Below the pieces are notes generated by a model. It was given only the letters and a program-made list of their open reading frames with translations, was not told the DNA's origin and did not search any database. This document shows positions 52,879 to 59,994 of a DNA stretch of 64,000 nucleotides, one piece after another. The number at the start of each line of letters is the position of its first letter. The first letter of the stretch is position 1. The DNA lies in assembly GCA_050305515.1 (NCBI GenBank), contig JBNLFL010000010.1:14727-78726 (forward strand). Reading direction: 5' to 3'. Both the position numbers and the translations under genes were made by a program. The stretch is from JAFGUB01 sp050305515. GTDB taxonomy: Bacteria > Campylobacterota > Campylobacteria > Campylobacterales > Sulfurimonadaceae.

Positions 52879-53994
52879 TTGGAGTGTCAACATTTTGGAA
52901 GTTGCGGAAGCTGCCGCGAATATGAAGGCGGATATACGGCGCAACTGAGTCACAAGCTTGCAGTCACTCAAAACGAGTTTGCCGATATCTACAGCGGCGA
53001 TATTTCACTGCATCCCTCGCGCGATGCGCATTACCGTGCCCGCGCGGAATTTCGTATCTGGCATGAAGGGAATGAAAGTTTCTATGCCATGCATGCGCTG
53101 GAACCGAAAAAAACGGTAATGATAGCCGAGTGTCCGATGGTACGCGAGAGCATTATGGCGCTGATGCCGCGGCTGCTTGAAGCCATTAAAAACGAAGGCA
53201 TTGATAAAAAACTTTTCGGCATTGATTTTCTCTCAAGCAGCAGCGGCGAGATCGTCGCGACCCTGATCTACCATCGCCGTCTCGAGATGCAGTGGCGTGA
53301 AAAAGCCGAAGCGATAAGCCGTGAACTCGGTATTCATATCATAGGCAGAAGTCGCGGGCAGAAAGAGGTTCTGACACAGGATTATGTTACGGAAACCTTA
53401 CATGTAAAGGCCGGAGATTTCCATTTTCGTCATACCGAAAACAGTTTCACGCAGCCCAATCCGGGAGTCAATGAAGCGATGATCACATGGGTCATGTCGC
53501 TCTTTGAAGGAATCGGCGGCGACCTGCTTGAACTCTATTGCGGTGCGGGCAATTTCACGATTCCCTTTGCGACGCAGTTTGAAAAGGTATTGGCTACGGA
53601 GATATCCAAATCCTCGATTGCCGCAGCCCGTGTCAATATGGAACTCAACGGCGTGGAAAACATTGATTTCGTGCGGTTGGGGGTTGAAGAGTTTGTACAG
53701 GCGCTTGACGGGGTACGCACCTTCAACCGCATGGCCGATATCGATCTCGGCCGCTACCATCTGGGAACGATTTTCGTCGATCCGCCCCGTGCGGGGATGG
53801 ATGCGCTGACATGCAGCTTTGTGTCACGATTTGAGCATGTGCTGTATATCTCCTGCAATCCGGAAACACTCCGCCGCGATCTTGAAATGCTGCAAAAAAC
53901 GCATGAAATAACCGATATGGCACTGTTTGATCAGTTTCCCTATACCCATCACCGTGAAATGGGTGTCAAACTGCTGAAAAAAGGAGTCTCATGA
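52879..53994 (+). CDS. trmA: tRNA (uracil-5)-methyltransferase TrmA with an added Fe-S motif
   Basis: 371 residues from TTG 52879, which has AGGAG eight bases upstream. From HYRARAEFRIWH to FDQFPYTHHREM the protein follows E. coli TrmA closely: ENSFTQPN, LLELYCGAGNFT, FVDPPRAGMD, and the nucleophile cysteine in LYISCNPETL. It makes 5-methyluridine 54 in tRNA. Unlike E. coli TrmA it opens with a cluster C3, C9, C12, and C85 follows; this C-x5-C-x2-C-x72-C spacing is the [4Fe-4S] pattern of RlmD. Either a TrmA with a retained cluster or a dual-specific enzyme. Confidence 0.9.
   Translation: MECQHFGSCGSCREYEGGYTAQLSHKLAVTQNEFADIYSGDISLHPSRDAHYRARAEFRIWHEGNESFYAMHALEPKKTVMIAECPMVRESIMALMPRLLEAIKNEGIDKKLFGIDFLSSSSGEIVATLIYHRRLEMQWREKAEAISRELGIHIIGRSRGQKEVLTQDYVTETLHVKAGDFHFRHTENSFTQPNPGVNEAMITWVMSLFEGIGGDLLELYCGAGNFTIPFATQFEKVLATEISKSSIAAARVNMELNGVENIDFVRLGVEEFVQALDGVRTFNRMADIDLGRYHLGTIFVDPPRAGMDALTCSFVSRFEHVLYISCNPETLRRDLEMLQKTHEITDMALFDQFPYTHHREMGVKLLKKGVS
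53398..53407. repeat. TTACATGTAA palindrome, copy 19
   Basis: Exact copy in trmA, read as Leu-His-Val-Lys; followed by AGGC. Confidence 0.9.
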
Positions 53995-55022
53995 AACTGC
54001 TGCTTTCTCTTTCTCTCATAGGTGCCATCGCTCTGGGAGACGAGATTGAACGTATTGAAAGTATTGTCAAGGATGTCAGTGTTCTAAGACAGAAGTATGA
54101 GAGCTGCCATGAGGCACTGGAGAAGATCGAGACCGCTCCGGCACAGTGCGAGGTCAACAAACTTGAACTGATGCAGCGGCATCAGGAGCTGCTGGCATTG
54201 CAGCAAAAATACGATGCACTCTCAAGCGAGCATGAAAAAGCCGGATCCGAAGCACAAAAGCGTACGGGCGATCTGCAGCGTCAGCTCGCATTGCTTAATG
54301 AACGTGATATCGAACGATCCAAAAAGTTGGAAACAGCGCAAAAACGTCTGGCCGAACTCGAAGCGGCAGTTGCTGCTGAAAAAGGGAATGATGCATCAGC
54401 CGAGATGAACAGATTGCAGGAACAGCGCACCGCTCTTGAAAAAGAGAAGCATGCACTGCAACAGCGTCTTGAAGATTTGAATGCGAATGTCTCACGTACG
54501 AAAAGCGCTCTGGAAGAGAAAACGGCGCGGAACCTTCAGCTGGAGCGGGAAAAAGAGGAACAATCGCAGCACTTGCTCACGCTTGAGACGCAAATGGCGG
54601 CCTTGCATGCCCAACAGCAACAGCTGATGCAGGAACTTGAAAAGACGCGCCGGGATAATAAGGTGCTTTCAGGCAAAAACACTGCACTTGAAAAAAGTGC
54701 ACCGCAGGCGGTTGCGCCGTTACAGTGTGAAAAAACGGAGACCATGCCCAAGCTGGTGATGAAACCGGGCTACGAACCGCTGTCAAAGCCCCGTGATGTT
54801 GTATGGGATCATGCACGGACCTACCGTATGAACAAAGAGGCACCCATTTATGACGCTCCTAACGGACATGCTATCGAGACATGGGAAGCACGGAGGTCGT
54901 TTACGTCGCTTCAGGAGCGGGAAGGGTGGATCCGGATTACCGGGTATTTTGTAGATCGGGTCTGGAAATCCGCACGGGATCGCTATCTGTGGGTCAAAGC
55001 GGAGGATGCAACGCAGCGCTAG
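53991..55022 (+). CDS. Exported coiled-coil protein with C-terminal SH3-like domain
   Basis: 343 residues. A signal peptide (ending AIALG) precedes about 220 residues of long coiled coil rich in Glu, Lys, Gln and Leu, then a C-terminal module of about 75 residues (YRMNKEAPIYDAPNGHAIETW, REGWIRITGYFVDRVW) like a bacterial SH3. It is translated with trmA (ATGA overlap) and lies downstream of motA-motB-fliP. A role near the flagellar motor or the cell wall is possible, in view of the gene order. I do not recognise the family. Confidence 0.8.
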   Translation: MKLLLSLSLIGAIALGDEIERIESIVKDVSVLRQKYESCHEALEKIETAPAQCEVNKLELMQRHQELLALQQKYDALSSEHEKAGSEAQKRTGDLQRQLALLNERDIERSKKLETAQKRLAELEAAVAAEKGNDASAEMNRLQEQRTALEKEKHALQQRLEDLNANVSRTKSALEEKTARNLQLEREKEEQSQHLLTLETQMAALHAQQQQLMQELEKTRRDNKVLSGKNTALEKSAPQAVAPLQCEKTETMPKLVMKPGYEPLSKPRDVVWDHARTYRMNKEAPIYDAPNGHAIETWEARRSFTSLQEREGWIRITGYFVDRVWKSARDRYLWVKAEDATQR

Positions 55023-55025
55023 GGC

Positions 55026-55541
55026 TTACTGGCCGCCCCAGGGCATTTTTTCCTCTTTCCAGCCAAAGATGAAACCGTCATCCAGATTGTAAGCCTCGAT
55101 GCCCTCTTTTGCCAGCATGTTCGCAGCCGCTTTGGAGCGCGGACCGCTGCGGCAGACCAGAATGACTTTGGAAACATTGCGCAGTTTCATGGCTTTCATG
55201 ACTTCACTTACAAAATTTTTGTTAATGGTCTCTTTGGGATTGTAGAGTTTCTGTGATTGCACATGGTCTTTGACAATACCTTTTTCAAGCTCATACTCGG
55301 CGCTTTTGACACGATCTTCGATCGATTTTGGCTCGTAGGTCCAGTTGTAGGCGGGAATATTGATAAAACCTTCTCCGTGTCCGGTGTAGAGATACTCGAT
55401 ACTGGTACGGACATCTACGATGATTGCTTCACCGCTTTTTTCCATTTTGTAGGCTTCTTCGGCACTGAGGTCGTCTTCATAGCTGTCAGCGGCATAGATG
55501 AGTACATTCAGGCTTAGCAGCAGAAACAGAATCGCTTTCAT
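55026..55541 (-). CDS. Exported rhodanese-like sulfurtransferase
   Basis: 171 residues with a signal peptide (ending LIYAA). One rhodanese domain: LSAEEAYKMEKSGEAIIVDVR and the active-site cysteine C130 in LVCRSGPRSKAAANML, then AYNLDDGFIFGW. Periplasmic single-domain rhodaneses move sulfane sulfur and are frequent in sulfur-oxidising Campylobacterota. AAGGA is six bases before the ATG. Convergent with the coiled-coil gene, three bases apart. Confidence 0.92.
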   Translation of the reverse strand: MKAILFLLLSLNVLIYAADSYEDDLSAEEAYKMEKSGEAIIVDVRTSIEYLYTGHGEGFINIPAYNWTYEPKSIEDRVKSAEYELEKGIVKDHVQSQKLYNPKETINKNFVSEVMKAMKLRNVSKVILVCRSGPRSKAAANMLAKEGIEAYNLDDGFIFGWKEEKMPWGGQ

Positions 55542-55612
55542 TGAAAATCCTTGAGTAAGTAAAAAATTGAGCGTTATGGTATCGAAATAAAATTAAGTGA
55601 GGTGGCGTTGTG

Positions 55613-57175
55613 TTAAAGGGAGATATCGGGTTTTGGCGTATCGATATAAAATCCCTGCGAATAGTCAATGCCCAGAAGTTTGACTTCGGAAAGTACGGTG
55701 GATGAGTGAACGTACTCGGCAATTGTTTTTATGTGCATTTTTTTTGCAAACTGCACAATGGTTTCTACGACGATTTGCGCATTGGTATCGATGTCAATTT
55801 CCTTGATCAGCGAACCGTCGATCTTGATATAGTCGGGATCAAGCCGTGTCATGTAAAAAAAGTTGGAAAATCCGCTTCCGAAATCATCGATGGCGATCTT
55901 GGTACCGTAGCGTCGCACTTCGGTGATAAAACGCGACACTTTTTTATAATCGTTGATCTGTTCTGTCTCAAGCAGTTCCAGAACGACCCTGTTGGCAAAT
56001 CCGCTTTTTTGGAGCGTATGGATAATAAAGTTATAGATATCCTGATCCATGATGTCGTCTATCGAGAGATTGATGCTGAAGTGGTAGGGAAGATCTTTAA
56101 AAAACTCGAAACTTTTTTCTATGATCGATTTGGTAATGAGATTGTAAACCTTGATCTTCTTGGCAATAGGAATAAAAAGCTGCGGAGCATAAATATGTCC
56201 TTCAGGGTCAATCAGACGTGAAAGGACCTCGAATTTGACGATTGTGCCGTTATTGTTGTCGATGATCGGCTGAAAATAGGGGACGATTCCGGAGTGCTCG
56301 ATCGCTTTGCGGATTTTTGTGGCAATCTTGAGGTTGGTTTCGTACACATCACCGAGTTTCATGGAATCTTCATAGATCCAGAAGGCGAGTTTATTCTCTT
56401 TGGCGTAACGCAGGGCCATGTTGACTTTTGAAAAGGCGTCATTCAGACTGCCGCTTGAGGATGCCATCGTCACATCAATGTAGATCTCTGTTCTGGCATA
56501 GGAGAAACGCAGGTGCGAGAGCGAGGCGGCAAGTTCGGTGAGATACTCCTTGAGCTCGTAAAAGTTGAGCTGCCGATCCGTTAAAATGGCGAATTCATCA
56601 CCGGCAATCCGGTAAACGGTCTCCTCTTTTACCGTATCTACAATAGCTTTCGCAAAACGTTCGATAATGAAATCGCCAACGATAAATCCGTAAAAATCAT
56701 TGATGATTTTGAAATTGTCAATATTGAAAACGATGAATGTCGCATTGTCGCTTTTTTCCAGATCGTTACGCAGTTTGTAGAGGTTTGGCAGATTACTGAG
56801 GGTATCCGTGTAAAAACGTGCCAGCAGTTCGCTTTTACTGTTTGAGAGCCTTTTATGCAGGGTTCTGTTTTCCTGAGTCACTTGTGAGAGGAGTTCGTGA
56901 AGCTGCTGCTGTGAATCGGTCAGTTCGATATTGCTGCATGTATAAAGTACGATATCGACCCGCTCTTTTTCCTCATGAAGAAGTTCGATAATCTGTATGC
57001 CCCCGAAATGCTGCGAGAGTTCCTGCCTGAGTGTCTGGGTGAGTACGGTGTTGTGCTCAAATGCGCTGATATGCGTTAAAAACTTGCGACCGCCTGTCGC
57101 TTCCATCTTTGAAACAAGCTGACGGACTTCGCTGCCGGAACTGATAGAAAAACTGTAGGAACGATAAGGCTTCAT
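55613..57175 (-). CDS. Degenerate GGDEF plus EAL phosphodiesterase with FIST-like N-terminus
   Basis: 520 residues. The N-terminal 90 residues (SISSGSEVRQLVSKMEATGG, AFEHNTVLTQTLRQELSQHF) look like part of a FIST sensor domain. The GGDEF domain has AGDEF at about residue 191 and no I-site, so cyclase activity is probably lost. The EAL domain keeps its key residues: EVLSR (E about 316), LLETEQ, DDFGSG, KIDGS, SQGF. Likely a c-di-GMP phosphodiesterase with a regulatory GGDEF. The ATG at 57175 is taken because GGGG lies four bases upstream; ATGs at 57187 and 57190 are alternatives. Confidence 0.87.
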   Translation of the reverse strand: MKPYRSYSFSISSGSEVRQLVSKMEATGGRKFLTHISAFEHNTVLTQTLRQELSQHFGGIQIIELLHEEKERVDIVLYTCSNIELTDSQQQLHELLSQVTQENRTLHKRLSNSKSELLARFYTDTLSNLPNLYKLRNDLEKSDNATFIVFNIDNFKIINDFYGFIVGDFIIERFAKAIVDTVKEETVYRIAGDEFAILTDRQLNFYELKEYLTELAASLSHLRFSYARTEIYIDVTMASSSGSLNDAFSKVNMALRYAKENKLAFWIYEDSMKLGDVYETNLKIATKIRKAIEHSGIVPYFQPIIDNNNGTIVKFEVLSRLIDPEGHIYAPQLFIPIAKKIKVYNLITKSIIEKSFEFFKDLPYHFSINLSIDDIMDQDIYNFIIHTLQKSGFANRVVLELLETEQINDYKKVSRFITEVRRYGTKIAIDDFGSGFSNFFYMTRLDPDYIKIDGSLIKEIDIDTNAQIVVETIVQFAKKMHIKTIAEYVHSSTVLSEVKLLGIDYSQGFYIDTPKPDISL

Positions 57176-57346
57176 CTGACCCCGCATCATTTAGATTATT
57201 TATAATAGTACACTTTAATGGTGTGCGGGAGCCTTAAAGCGTATGCGCCGTATAAAAGAGAATAAACCCGAGTAAAACAGTATGAATACTTGACTATATG
57301 AATCACTTATGCGACAATCGCACATCTTTAAATTCAAGGAAGCCTT

Positions 57347-57790
57347 ATGGCACGAGCTTGCCCTGTCAACTTTCAGCAGGTTGACGCCACTACGGTCCGG
57401 ATTATTTCACTGCTGGTTCTCATTAGCGTCGTAGCTGCACTTTTTGCTCCTTCGTTCTGGCTGTTTCTTTTACTGGCCACCGACTTTACAATACGACTTT
57501 ACGGTAATGTCCGTCACAGCCCTTTTTACATGATGGCTGCGGCACTTCAGGAGCGTATGGGTTGGGAAAGCAGCTTTGAAGATGCGGCTGCAAAACGTCT
57601 GGCTGCACATTTCGGGCTTCTCTTTATGCTTCTGCTGGCACTCTTTAGCTGGATGGGACTGCCCGTGTTTCTTTATGCGACAACCGGAGTTTTCCTCTTG
57701 TGCAGCAGCCTCGAAGTACTCTTTGGCTACTGCCTCGGGTGCAAAATCTATTATCTTTACCAGCATCTGCTGCGTTTGCTAAAGCCCTGA
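57347..57790 (+). CDS. DUF4395 membrane protein
   Basis: 147 residues, four transmembrane segments (about 18-50 as two, 90-105, 110-130). The family motif with cysteines near the C-terminus is present (LEVLFGYCLGCKIYYL), and the N-terminus has CPVNFQQVD. No function is known for the domain; in many Bacteria it is encoded near thiosulfate or sulfur-handling proteins. AAGGA lies about six bases before the ATG. The Rrf2 gene follows three bases later, in the same direction. Confidence 0.86.
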   Translation: MARACPVNFQQVDATTVRIISLLVLISVVAALFAPSFWLFLLLATDFTIRLYGNVRHSPFYMMAAALQERMGWESSFEDAAAKRLAAHFGLLFMLLLALFSWMGLPVFLYATTGVFLLCSSLEVLFGYCLGCKIYYLYQHLLRLLKP

Positions 57791-57793
57791 ATC

Positions 57794-58198
57794 ATGGCCG
57801 GAATATCGTCTAAAGGCATATACGGGCTTGCCGCCATGCATGTGCTCTCCCATGCACCCCACCAGCGTACCATGCAGATCAAGGAGATCGCTGCCATGAC
57901 CCGCATTTCCCATAGCTATCTGGAGCAGTTGATGGGTATCTTGCGACGTGCCAATCTGGTCACAAGCATTCGCGGCGTTTCAGGCGGCTACCGGTTGGCA
58001 CGTCCCGCGCATGAGATTGAAGTGCTTGAGATTGTCGAAGCGCTTGAAGGTGCCATCTGTAAAATTGAGGGCAACGTTGGGGCGAGTATCATTCTGGAGT
58101 ATTTCTGGCAGGATATCGAAGCGAAGATCAAAGCCCTTTTTTCTCTCAAACTCTCCGAACTTGATCAGGCGTATCAGCCCTATTTTTATGAGATTTAA
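57794..58198 (+). CDS. Rrf2-family transcription regulator
   Basis: 134 residues. A winged helix-turn-helix (QIKEIAAMTRISHSYLEQLM, RRANLVTSIRGVSGGYRLAR) and the typical VLEIVEALEG dimer region. There is only one cysteine (AICKIEGN) where IscR or NsrR have three, so it probably does not hold an Fe-S cluster, resembling CymR instead. Target genes cannot be deduced; the DUF4395 gene and its own promoter are candidates. Confidence 0.88.
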   Translation: MAGISSKGIYGLAAMHVLSHAPHQRTMQIKEIAAMTRISHSYLEQLMGILRRANLVTSIRGVSGGYRLARPAHEIEVLEIVEALEGAICKIEGNVGASIILEYFWQDIEAKIKALFSLKLSELDQAYQPYFYEI

Positions 58199-58200
58199 CC

Positions 58201-58210
58201 TTACATGTAA
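58201..58210. repeat. TTACATGTAA palindrome, copy 20 (intergenic)
   Basis: Exact copy in the 14-base gap between the convergent rrf2 and adenine methyltransferase genes, so two bases from each. Followed by GGC. Confidence 0.9.
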
Positions 58211-58212
58211 GG

Positions 58213-59199
58213 CTATTTCTTCAAGATATGAAGATATTCGCGCGTTTTGAAACTTTTCGATGTCACGTTTTTACTGTTGAAGCGTTTGTGTAACGTGCTG
58301 CTTTGCTCATAAGTTCCCAACCTTTTCATCATGTCGGCAATCGTATCGTTTGCAATGATGCCCTCATCGCTGTAACTCAGGAAAATGTAGCGAAAGCGTG
58401 CCGCTTCGAGCAGCGCTTTCAAGGCATGAAGCGCATCTTTTCTCCGGCTGTAGGGTGAACTGTGATAGGGGGGGAGCCCCGTCATTCCTCTGGGTTCAAA
58501 AGCCTCATAGCGTGCAATGGTATTGAGCAGATGGTAGTTGGCACCGTACTGGCGAAGGTTATATGGCGGGTCCAGATAGAGAATATCGCCCTGTAGGTTC
58601 TCAATGAGTCTGTTGGCATCGTCATTAAAGACTTCATGCGGCATCGATGAGGGTTCAACAGAGAGCGGCAGGAGTTTCAAAGGGTGTCTAGCCGTAGTTT
58701 TCAGATGTTTGAGATAGGCGCTGAAAACTGATGTCGTATTGGCAACCTGTACGGCTGCAACGAGAAGCGTTGCGAGCAGCAGGTAGTAGCGTTCCCGGGA
58801 GACGCTACCGTCGCGCAGCCACTCCGAGAGTGTCATGCGGATGGCATCTATGTGACGGGCGTTGGTATCACTGAAATAACGCCGGTTGCTGCCGCCGCCA
58901 AGAGCATAGTGGCGAAAAACCAGGCCCTCTTTCGGGGGAAGCGCATTAAGCGCTGCCAGTTGCGCTTCGTAGCCATCGAGTGTTACGGTTTTGAGATAGG
59001 CATGATTGAGGATATAGCTGAAGTATTCGAGATCATTGCTGGTAATGCGTCCCATCTCGCTATGAAAAGCGCGGCCGATGCTTCCGGAACCTGCAAAAAG
59101 ATCACACAAATGCAACCGTTCGAACGGTTCATTGACATGTTGCTGCATCTGTGCCCGCAAAAATGGGACCAGCCGCTCTTTGGATCCGATGTAGTGCAC
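58213..59199 (-). CDS. D12-class adenine-specific DNA methyltransferase
   Basis: 328 residues. Order of motifs is that of Dam/D12 enzymes: YIGSKERLVPFL, the SAM loop DLFAGSGSIGRAF, a long insertion, the catalytic DPPYN with L in LDPPYNLRQYG, and a C-terminal IFLSYSDEGII. No endonuclease gene is adjacent, so it is an orphan or regulatory methylase. GTG start immediately after the recO stop with GAGGGG six bases upstream. The target site cannot be read from the protein. The window's palindrome contains a CATG core, so a link is open to test. Confidence 0.87.
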   Translation of the reverse strand: MHYIGSKERLVPFLRAQMQQHVNEPFERLHLCDLFAGSGSIGRAFHSEMGRITSNDLEYFSYILNHAYLKTVTLDGYEAQLAALNALPPKEGLVFRHYALGGGSNRRYFSDTNARHIDAIRMTLSEWLRDGSVSRERYYLLLATLLVAAVQVANTTSVFSAYLKHLKTTARHPLKLLPLSVEPSSMPHEVFNDDANRLIENLQGDILYLDPPYNLRQYGANYHLLNTIARYEAFEPRGMTGLPPYHSSPYSRRKDALHALKALLEAARFRYIFLSYSDEGIIANDTIADMMKRLGTYEQSSTLHKRFNSKNVTSKSFKTREYLHILKK

Positions 59200-59817
59200 T
59201 TAAAACCCCTCGATCAGGGTGTACCAGAGTGTGTCAACTTCACTGTCGGTCAAAAAAAGCGTGGAACCATTTTGAAGCAGATAGCGATAACTCTCGAGTG
59301 CAATGCTCTGCCTGTGGGAACACTCATGGTGTGAGGGTAAAAAAGCGCGCAGAAGTGAAACCGTATCGGTGATGGGGGCTTCGCAGTAAAAACAGTACAT
59401 CTCTTCGTGCAGCCGCCCTTCATGGCGCAGCATTGAAACATAGCTCTCGACAGCGATGCGCCGGGGATTTTGCAGATGCCAGTGTGACGCAGCGCGTTCA
59501 AGCATGTCAAAATAGAAACTGCCGATCTCTTCGGCATCGTAGAGATGCGCATGAAAGAGGGCGATGAACTGTTGCCACACACTCAGACGAAAGCGATCGA
59601 GCATCCACGGATAACCCAGGTGAATGACGTCACGAAGCCGTGCTATCGAAGCGTTCAGGCTGCTTTGAGTCTCAAAGTCAATTTTAAAACCGAGATTGAT
59701 GGGACTGTGCCGTGCGCCGTAAAAGCGATAAAGGGTCTGTAAGTTTTGCTGCGTTATGATGGTGACGATCAAGTCTTCATCCCGGGAACGGGTTACTTTG
59801 ATAATAAAACCTTGCAA
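59200..59817 (-). CDS. recO: Recombination mediator RecO
   Basis: 205 residues, short as usual in Campylobacterota. An N-terminal OB-fold (MQGFIIKVTRSRDEDLIVTIIT) and a C-terminal helical part with the cysteine pair CFYC, whose zinc-like site ends in HHECSH. RecO anneals ssDNA and loads RecA with RecR. The start is a TTG at 59817, fixed by the conserved N-terminal sequence; no good ribosome site precedes it. Confidence 0.9.
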   Translation of the reverse strand: MQGFIIKVTRSRDEDLIVTIITQQNLQTLYRFYGARHSPINLGFKIDFETQSSLNASIARLRDVIHLGYPWMLDRFRLSVWQQFIALFHAHLYDAEEIGSFYFDMLERAASHWHLQNPRRIAVESYVSMLRHEGRLHEEMYCFYCEAPITDTVSLLRAFLPSHHECSHRQSIALESYRYLLQNGSTLFLTDSEVDTLWYTLIEGF

Positions 59818-59994
59818 TAATGCTTCTTTTTTACCCAGCTGATTGGATTTGCAATCTCTGTTCTTACTGATTTTATAGAATTTTAACAGGAAAAAAGTTA
59901 AAATATCCCCTGAACTTCTCTAAATAAGATATTATTCTTTAAAAAGAGATTAAATTGAATGAAAATGATACATTTTCTTGAAAAAGGTTGATGC
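59818..59994. other. AT-rich gap upstream of gltB
   Basis: 177 bases, divergent between recO and gltB. It has several AT-rich -10 candidates (TAAAAT, TATTAT) and AAAGG seven bases before the gltB ATG. No further gene or operator was recognised. Confidence 0.5.

Noticed and set aside
5911..58210. TTACATGTAA as a terminator or as an operator of one regulon
   Set aside because: It has no loop and no U-run, most copies are deep inside coding sequences, and the genes have nothing in common; only five copies are in gaps.
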